From NCBI GenBank assembly GCA_947458985.1, contig CANHBA010000062.1, forward strand, positions 1 through 11,426: a stretch of 11,426 bases of DNA, given 5' to 3'. Positions within the stretch are counted from its first letter, which is position 1. Each line of letters starts with the position of its first letter. Shown in pieces: positions 7,175 to 11,426 of this stretch. The stretch is from Flavobacteriales bacterium (GTDB lineage: Bacteria > Bacteroidota > Bacteroidia > Flavobacteriales_D > Crocinitomicaceae). Under the pieces are notes generated by a model. It was given only the letters and a program-made list of their open reading frames with translations. It searched no databases and was not told where the DNA came from. The translations under genes and the position numbers were made by a program.

Positions 7175-7991
7175 GGCTAGATTTAAGGCTGTAGACGTGG
7201 TTTTTTACCCAATTGGCGGCCGTGTAGTCGTCTAGGTTAGCTGGGATATCTTGGGGGGTGAGGGGCTGGCCAATGACAAATGAGATTTGGCCATTTTTTT
7301 GTTTATACATTTCATCGGCAAGCAGGAACATCTCGACATTTGCTTTAATGCCCAAACGTTTGCGCCAGCGATTGACGCGGTAAAAAGTTTTTGACAAGCG
7401 TCCTTCGATGTAGATGGGTACGATTGGTCTGTTTAATTCTCGAGCGTAGGTTACAAATGTTTTTTTCCATTCGGGTTCAACGATTTGCCCATAATGAATG
7501 CGGGTTACCATTCCCGCAGGAAAAATAATAACAGCTTGCTCTTTTTGAAAAGCACTACGTATGTTTTGTCGCACGCCACCATGGTTGCGGCCAAATTTAT
7601 TGATGCCTACAAAAAGGTTAGATAGTTGTGTGATATTGAGCAACAGATCATTGACAATTAAAGCTACATCTGGCCGGGTTTTGCGCAAGGCGTGAATCAG
7701 TGCTACGCCATCCATGCCACCTAACGGATGATTCAAGGCGAGAATAACGCCACCGTTCGCTGGAATGTGCTCCAAACCCTGAACTTCGATTTTAATTTGA
7801 AAATAGTCGATGATGGCTTCGCAAAAGTCGTGGTCTTTGAGGTGTCCTTTGGCCTTGATAAATGCGTTTATTTCGTCCTGATGCAGTTTGCGCTTCAAAA
7901 AAGCAAGTACAAAACGCGGGAGCCACTTGAGTAAACGTGGATTTTTACTTTTGATGAGTGCTTCAATATCAATGTAATCCTGCTGAGACAT
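7149..7991 (-). CDS. glsA: PlsC-type O-acyltransferase, glycine/ornithine lipid type
   Basis: The 280-residue protein carries the lysophospholipid acyltransferase signature. The catalytic NHPLGGMD (Asn87-His88 to Asp94) is the HxxxxD motif. Next come FVGINKFGRNHGG (127-139), the variant acceptor motif VIIFPAGMVTR (154-164, FPAG in place of FPEG) and RPIVPIYIEG (188-197). No clear transmembrane helix is seen, but the N-terminus has an amphipathic basic stretch. By family and by its coupled neighbour it should esterify the 3-hydroxyl of an N-acyl amino acid made by the downstream GNAT, giving the diacyl lipid. A lysophosphatidate acyltransferase role for ordinary phospholipids is the main alternative. 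The ATG is 9 bases after the stop of the MBL gene, so it belongs to the same operon. Confidence 0.8.
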   Translation of the reverse strand: MSQQDYIDIEALIKSKNPRLLKWLPRFVLAFLKRKLHQDEINAFIKAKGHLKDHDFCEAIIDYFQIKIEVQGLEHIPANGGVILALNHPLGGMDGVALIHALRKTRPDVALIVNDLLLNITQLSNLFVGINKFGRNHGGVRQNIRSAFQKEQAVIIFPAGMVTRIHYGQIVEPEWKKTFVTYARELNRPIVPIYIEGRLSKTFYRVNRWRKRLGIKANVEMFLLADEMYKQKNGQISFVIGQPLTPQDIPANLDDYTAANWVKNHVYSLKSSHEKTHQPY

Positions 7992-8000
7992 ATTACAAAA

Positions 8001-8792
8001 TTAAACGGAAAAATCAAATGCGAGTTGAAGTCCGTCAAAAGCCAGGCTTACATGCGGTGGTAGTTTTACACAGACTTGCTCGTGTAAGCCAAAGAGGTGC
8101 GAAATATGCGTCAAATAGCTCTTTTTGGGCTTGAGTTCGTTGATGAGTTCGAGCGCTTCCTCCAAGTTAAAATGCGAGGGGTGAACGTATTCATGCAGCG
8201 CGTTGATAATGAGGATATCGAGGTTTTTGAGCTTTTCTTTTTCTGTAGCCGAAATCGTTTTTGCATCTGTTATGTAGGCCAATTTCCCAATTCGAAAGCC
8301 GAGCACTTGCATTTTGTGGTGCCAAACTTCGATGGCATCAATTGGGTAGTGCTGGAGTAGAAATGGGCCTTTTTCTAAATGATTGATTTGGTATTTGGGC
8401 ACACCAAGATAGGGACTTTCTTCAAAAGCATAGTGAAATTCTCTTTTGAGTGCTAGTTCTACCTTCGGCGTACAATATATGGGAAAGGCGGCTTTGTTTT
8501 GATGATTGAAGGCGCGAATGTCGTCTAGGCCAGCAATATGGTCTTTGTGTTCGTGAGTTAAAAGAATCGCATCTAGCTTTTGAACTTTTGCCCTGAGCAT
8601 TTGTTGCCGAAAATCGGGGCCTGCGTCAATTGCAAAGGTCAAATGAGGGAGTTCAATAAGGACACTCGCCCTGAGGCGTTGGTCTTTGGGGTCTGAAGAT
8701 TGGCAGGTAGGGCATTGACAAGCAATAACCGGAACCCCTTGTGAGGTACCAGAACCTAAAAAAGTGAGCTTTCCGGTGCTTAGTGTGCTCAT
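8001..8792 (-). CDS. PhnP-like metallo-beta-lactamase-fold hydrolase
   Basis: The 263-residue protein begins TFLGSGTSQGVPVIACQCPTC, with the Cys25-x-Cys-x2-Cys30 set that binds structural zinc in PhnP. It continues with the metal-binding THEHKDH (His80, His82, Asp84, His85), ITDA (174-177, including a likely bridging Asp) and THISHLFGLHE (228-238). This is the PhnP/RNase Z-like branch of the MBL fold, which includes cyclic phosphodiesterases; many Bacteroidota genomes carry it outside any phosphonate cluster. Cytosolic phosphodiesterase activity is a family-level inference and the substrate is unknown. No C-P lyase genes are nearby, so a phosphonate role is not supported here. Its ATG overlaps the upstream exonuclease stop in ATGA, a sign of translational coupling. 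Confidence 0.85.
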   Translation of the reverse strand: MSTLSTGKLTFLGSGTSQGVPVIACQCPTCQSSDPKDQRLRASVLIELPHLTFAIDAGPDFRQQMLRAKVQKLDAILLTHEHKDHIAGLDDIRAFNHQNKAAFPIYCTPKVELALKREFHYAFEESPYLGVPKYQINHLEKGPFLLQHYPIDAIEVWHHKMQVLGFRIGKLAYITDAKTISATEKEKLKNLDILIINALHEYVHPSHFNLEEALELINELKPKKSYLTHISHLFGLHEQVCVKLPPHVSLAFDGLQLAFDFSV

Positions 8793-10174
8793 TTATTCAT
8801 TGGATTTAAATCGATGCGTTTTTGCCCGGTGGGTTTGCGCATGAACTGATGCACGATGGTTTTGTTGTCGCGGTTTTCTTTTTCGGTCTGAATATATCTG
8901 CTCCAATGCAGTGGTTCTTTGCCATGAAAATGAAACGGTGCATAGCCATAACCACGGTAAATACCGTTTTCGATCCAAACAAGGCTCTTTTCACCTTTGT
9001 TTCTGCCTTTGTCTACCAAAAAGAAGGTGTCGCCGTTGAATTGTAGTTGGTCAATATAGGACTGAACGCGTTGATTATAGGAGGAAGGTTCTTCTTCTTG
9101 AACACAAGCGCCTTTGCATTGGTGAATGGTGTATTGAAAACAAGCGCTTTGCGTAGGGTAGAGGTAGCAGAGTTTTTGGCAGAGTTCGAGTTTCTCCGCT
9201 ATGTGCTCGAGGTAACTTTGAGCGTCTTTTCTAGAGGTAAATTGTAGCAGGGGCTCCTCTTCTTTTTTGGCAGTGCTCTCAATTTTGAGGCGCAGATAGC
9301 CGTCGAAGTCTTGTTGGTCGTAAAGCCCAAAAGGAAACAAACTTTTGCGCAACTTGCGGTTGTATATGGGTTTGTGTTCTTTGATGAGGTTAGATTCGAG
9401 CAACATAGCGATAAGTTCAGAACCTGTTAATTCGTATTCTACCCGACAAACATCTTGGATCATTTGCTGCCCTTTAGCTGTTTTGGTATTGCGCAAATGT
9501 TGCTCGATGCGTTTTTTAATATGAATGCTCTTCCCTATGTAAATGAGTTGATTGAATTCGTTGTAAAGTTTGTAAATACCTGTTTTGTTGGGAAGCTCTT
9601 CAATGCTTTCCAAACTAAGATTCGGATGCACTGACTTTGGGTTGAGCACATCTTGAATAAAAGTATTGAGCTGATTTTTGTCTTGTTGAATGAGGATCGT
9701 AAAGAGCGCTGCAGTTGCTTTGGCGTCGCCGTCGGCACGGTGGCGCGCTGCATTGGGAATGCCTAAATCGGCGCAAATTTTACCGAGGCTATACGAGGCG
9801 TGGCCCGGAAGCACAATGCGCGAAGCGCGCACAGTACAAAGCTGGGGCATTCGAAATTCATAACCCAAGCGCTTGAATTCACTTTTGAACATGCCGTAGT
9901 CAAAGGCCACATTATGGGCCACAAAAACGCAGCCGTCGCAAAATTCAATGATTTCCTTAGCGAGCTCATAAAACTTTGGCGCATCGGCCACCATTTTGTC
10001 GGTGATACCGGTTAGGCGCACAATAAATTCGGGAATAGCTTGCTCTGGATTGACCAAACTCTGGAAGTGGTCAATGACTTGCGTGCCGTCGTGTTTGTAC
10101 ATCGCCAATTCCGTGATTTTAGAATCTTTGGTGTTGCCTCCTGTGGTTTCGACATCGACGATAACGTAGTTCAT
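8789..10174 (-). CDS. DEDDh exonuclease fused to GIY-YIG (UvrC/Cho-like) endonuclease
   Basis: The 461-residue protein has an N-terminal DnaQ-like 3'-5' exonuclease (about 1-165). Its DEDDh residues are visible: Asp7 and Glu9 in IVDVETTG, Asp92 in AHNVAFDYGMF, and His145 with Asp150 in ARHRADGDA. A GIY-YIG nuclease follows (about 193-275), with TGIY (198-201), LIYIGKS (211-217), Arg222 and the late ESNLIKEHKPIYN containing the metal-binding Glu260. Behind it is a cysteine-rich segment (Cys332, 336, 345, 353, 357) whose FQYTIHQCKGAC resembles the UvrC/Cho region between nuclease and UvrB-binding parts. The RNase H-like nuclease and helix-hairpin-helix half of UvrC are absent. A role in DNA repair, cutting and then trimming damaged strands, is inferred from the domains. 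An upstream GTG would add two residues; the ATG giving MNYVIVDVETTG is preferred. It is the first gene of a four-gene minus-strand operon. Confidence 0.87.
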   Translation of the reverse strand: MNYVIVDVETTGGNTKDSKITELAMYKHDGTQVIDHFQSLVNPEQAIPEFIVRLTGITDKMVADAPKFYELAKEIIEFCDGCVFVAHNVAFDYGMFKSEFKRLGYEFRMPQLCTVRASRIVLPGHASYSLGKICADLGIPNAARHRADGDAKATAALFTILIQQDKNQLNTFIQDVLNPKSVHPNLSLESIEELPNKTGIYKLYNEFNQLIYIGKSIHIKKRIEQHLRNTKTAKGQQMIQDVCRVEYELTGSELIAMLLESNLIKEHKPIYNRKLRKSLFPFGLYDQQDFDGYLRLKIESTAKKEEEPLLQFTSRKDAQSYLEHIAEKLELCQKLCYLYPTQSACFQYTIHQCKGACVQEEEPSSYNQRVQSYIDQLQFNGDTFFLVDKGRNKGEKSLVWIENGIYRGYGYAPFHFHGKEPLHWSRYIQTEKENRDNKTIVHQFMRKPTGQKRIDLNPMNK

Positions 10175-10209
10175 GTGCACGAAGTTAGAAAAAAGAGCGG
10201 GTCTGCGTT

Positions 10210-10241
10210 TTTGTCTGCTTTCAATTTTTTCATTTTCTTTG
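10210..10241 (+). promoter_or_regulatory. Candidate Bacteroidota promoter for the DUF4476 gene
   Basis: A TTTG (10210-10213) is followed after 20 bases by TTTCTTTG (10234-10241), one mismatch from the TTTG-N19-TAnnTTTG housekeeping consensus. Transcription would begin some 10-15 bases before the ATG at 10259, a short leader like that proposed for proS. The 84-base spacer also has to hold the promoter of the divergent exonuclease operon, for which I see only a weak TAACTTCG box without a -33 partner. Confidence 0.4.
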
Positions 10242-10258
10242 ACAAAAATTTGATTCCA

Positions 10259-11365
10259 ATGAAAACCATCTTACTTTTTAGTGTGCTTGTTATATTTTCT
10301 GCGCTCAACGCACAAAGCAACCTAAGTATTTTCAACAACAACGGTCAGTCCTTTTATGTGGTACTGAACGGCATTCGCCAGAATTCCAAACCTGAAACAA
10401 ATGTGCAAGTGTCCCAAATCAAAAATGGCAGCTATGCGGTTAAAGTGATTTTTGCCGACGGTAAAACACCAGACATCGACAAAAATTTCATGATCGATGC
10501 GCCTTACGACATCACTGCCCGCATCATTTTTAAAAAAGGAAAAGGCAAATTGCAACTGATGGGCCAAGAGCCAACCCATGGCGTGCTACAAGAAGCAGTG
10601 GTGTATCGCCCGACTGATGCTGCCAATTATTCAGATGCAGTTGTAGTAAATACTCAAACTACGCCCGTTCAAACTTCAACAACGATTCAAACTCCACCTG
10701 TACAGAACACGACAACAATTCAAACTCCACCAAACACCACTATTCAAACTTTGAATACGAATACGACCACTACAACCACCACAACCGGAACAGTTCCCGA
10801 AGAAAATGTGAATCTCAACATGAATTTGTCTGTAGGTGGTGTGAATGTCAACCTCAATGCCAATGCAAGTGGTACAGGCCTTGGTACAGGTGCAACAATC
10901 ACAGAAACTACTACTTCGTCAAGTATGACAACAACCACACAAACCAACAATCAAGTGAATGCCAATATTCAATTGAATGGAAATTCCCAGGTTGTCCAGA
11001 ATCAACAAAATCAACAAAATGCGCAGCATCAGCAGGTGATTGCTCAAGTACAACAAGCGCCGTTGTCTAGTCGCGTGAATTGCACCAAAACCATGAACCG
11101 CTTGGAGGCATTTAAAGCAGAATTGCAAGATCAATCCTTTGAGGAGGACCGTTTAGAAGCACTGCAACTTGCGATGAAAAGCACTTGTCTAACCACGGCA
11201 CAAGCTGAACAGTTGATAGATCTTTTTACATTTGACGAAAACCGTTTGGAGGTCGCAAAGTATTTGTCAGATCGCCTCACTGACCGCGACAACGCTGGAG
11301 CGCTTGCCAAAAAGCTCACTTTCGACAGCAGTAAAATGGAATACCGCCGCTACATCAGTGAGTAA
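10259..11365 (+). CDS. Secreted DUF4476 protein with Thr/Asn/Gln-rich linker
   Basis: The 368-residue product has a clear signal peptide (MKTILLFSVLVIFSALNAQS, cleavage near Ala18). A beta-rich N-terminal domain follows (about 20-115), with FYVVLNGIRQN and YAVKVIFADG. A low-complexity linker then runs from about 130 to 268, dominated by Thr, Asn, Gln and Val, with TTIQTPP repeats, a run of eight Thr and an alternating NVNLNMNLSVGGVNVNLN stretch. The C-terminal part (about 275-366) looks like DUF4476: acidic helices with repeated NRLEA/DRLEA/NRLEV-type motifs around single cysteines (Cys275, Cys310). DUF4476 is found mostly in Bacteroidota exported proteins and has no known activity. The linker suggests an extended spacer outside the cytoplasm. 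The frame is open 73 codons further upstream, antisense to the exonuclease, but only this ATG starts a signal peptide. It is divergent from the exonuclease operon. Confidence 0.8.
   Translation: MKTILLFSVLVIFSALNAQSNLSIFNNNGQSFYVVLNGIRQNSKPETNVQVSQIKNGSYAVKVIFADGKTPDIDKNFMIDAPYDITARIIFKKGKGKLQLMGQEPTHGVLQEAVVYRPTDAANYSDAVVVNTQTTPVQTSTTIQTPPVQNTTTIQTPPNTTIQTLNTNTTTTTTTTGTVPEENVNLNMNLSVGGVNVNLNANASGTGLGTGATITETTTSSSMTTTTQTNNQVNANIQLNGNSQVVQNQQNQQNAQHQQVIAQVQQAPLSSRVNCTKTMNRLEAFKAELQDQSFEEDRLEALQLAMKSTCLTTAQAEQLIDLFTFDENRLEVAKYLSDRLTDRDNAGALAKKLTFDSSKMEYRRYISE
10679..10731 (+). repeat. Two near-identical 20-base direct repeats, 33-base period
   Basis: ACAACGATTCAAACTCCACC (10679-10698) recurs as ACAACAATTCAAACTCCACC (10712-10731) with one difference. 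The 33-base period keeps the frame and encodes an 11-residue unit starting TTIQTPP. A degenerate third partial copy (ACTATTCAAACTTTG) follows. This is a coding repeat inside the linker of the DUF4476 protein that could expand or shrink by slippage. Confidence 0.8.
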
Positions 11366-11426
11366 CGACGGTATTTTCCTAATTTTTTGAGTCAAAGAGC
11401 CTAGATCTGTACGATCTTATCTTTAG
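11366..11426. other. Trailing non-coding edge
   Basis: After the DUF4476 stop, 61 bases hold no gene. A short inverted repeat, AGATC-TGTAC-GATCT, followed by TATCTTT might act as a weak terminator. Alternatively, TATCTTTA at the very end could be a -7 box for a gene outside the window. Neither is well supported. Confidence 0.2.

Noticed and set aside
7996..8003. Perfect minus-strand TAATTTTG (TAnnTTTG) box just before the PlsC-type gene
   Set aside because: It overlaps the MBL stop codon, has no TTG at -33, and would start RNA almost at the ATG. In AT-rich DNA this is likely chance.
8001..8792. MBL gene as phnP of a phosphonate-use cluster
   Set aside because: No C-P lyase or phosphonate transport gene is in the window. 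Only the fold and the cysteine set are shared.
10040..10258. 73-codon upstream extension of the DUF4476 gene
   Set aside because: It is antisense to the exonuclease N-terminus, which carries conserved catalytic residues. The signal peptide defines the later start.
10744..10950. Minus-strand ORF rich in Val opposite the Thr-rich linker
   Set aside because: It is the mirror of ACN/ACA codons on the plus strand, with no start context or family resemblance.

Overview
The window looks like chromosomal DNA of a Bacteroidota bacterium, probably from the Flavobacteriales. The markers are a type IX secretion protein of the PorQ family, a secreted DUF4476 protein, an archaeal/eukaryal-type prolyl-tRNA synthetase without an editing insertion, a glycine-lipid-type acyltransferase pair, a DEDDh exonuclease/GIY-YIG fusion, TAnnTTTG-like promoter boxes and a lack of Shine-Dalgarno sites. 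No tRNA, rRNA, CRISPR array, insertion sequence or prophage gene was seen. Coding density is very high, and no stretch over 100 bases lacks a gene.

Left edge (1-513): the first ~139 bases encode, on the minus strand, an internal piece of a molybdopterin/4Fe-4S formate dehydrogenase alpha subunit. It is joined head-to-head to the C-terminal end of a plus-strand 2-oxoacid dehydrogenase E1 (beta/transketolase C-terminal part). Both genes lose their 5' portions at the same point, which marks a rearrangement or, more likely, an assembly or amplification chimera.

Plus-strand block (519-4576): a five-helix membrane sulfatase of the LTA-synthase/phosphoglycerol transferase superfamily follows E1 by 5 bp. 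Next come proS, with its own candidate promoter, and a tRNA1(Val) A37 N6-methyltransferase (trmN6) overlapping proS in TAATG. The last two form a small tRNA-function unit.

Middle (4573-6234): porQ on the minus strand converges on trmN6 with overlapping stop codons. A small, divergent ECF-type sigma-like factor is transcribed away from porQ across a 93-bp spacer.

Minus-strand operon (10174 down to 6260): four tightly packed genes read exonuclease/GIY-YIG nuclease, PhnP-like metallo-beta-lactamase hydrolase, PlsC-type O-acyltransferase and OlsB/GlsB-type N-acyltransferase. The last two are predicted to make N-acyl amino-acid (glycine/ornithine-type) membrane lipids.

Right edge (10259-11365): a divergent plus-strand gene encodes an exported protein with an N-terminal beta-rich region, a long Thr/Asn/Gln low-complexity linker with short repeats, and a C-terminal DUF4476 domain.

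Most of this is ordinary core-genome content. I found no convincing new multi-gene system. The points most worth a second look are the left-edge junction, the UvrC/Cho-like cysteine cluster in the exonuclease fusion, the aminolipid locus and the sigma-like gene beside porQ.
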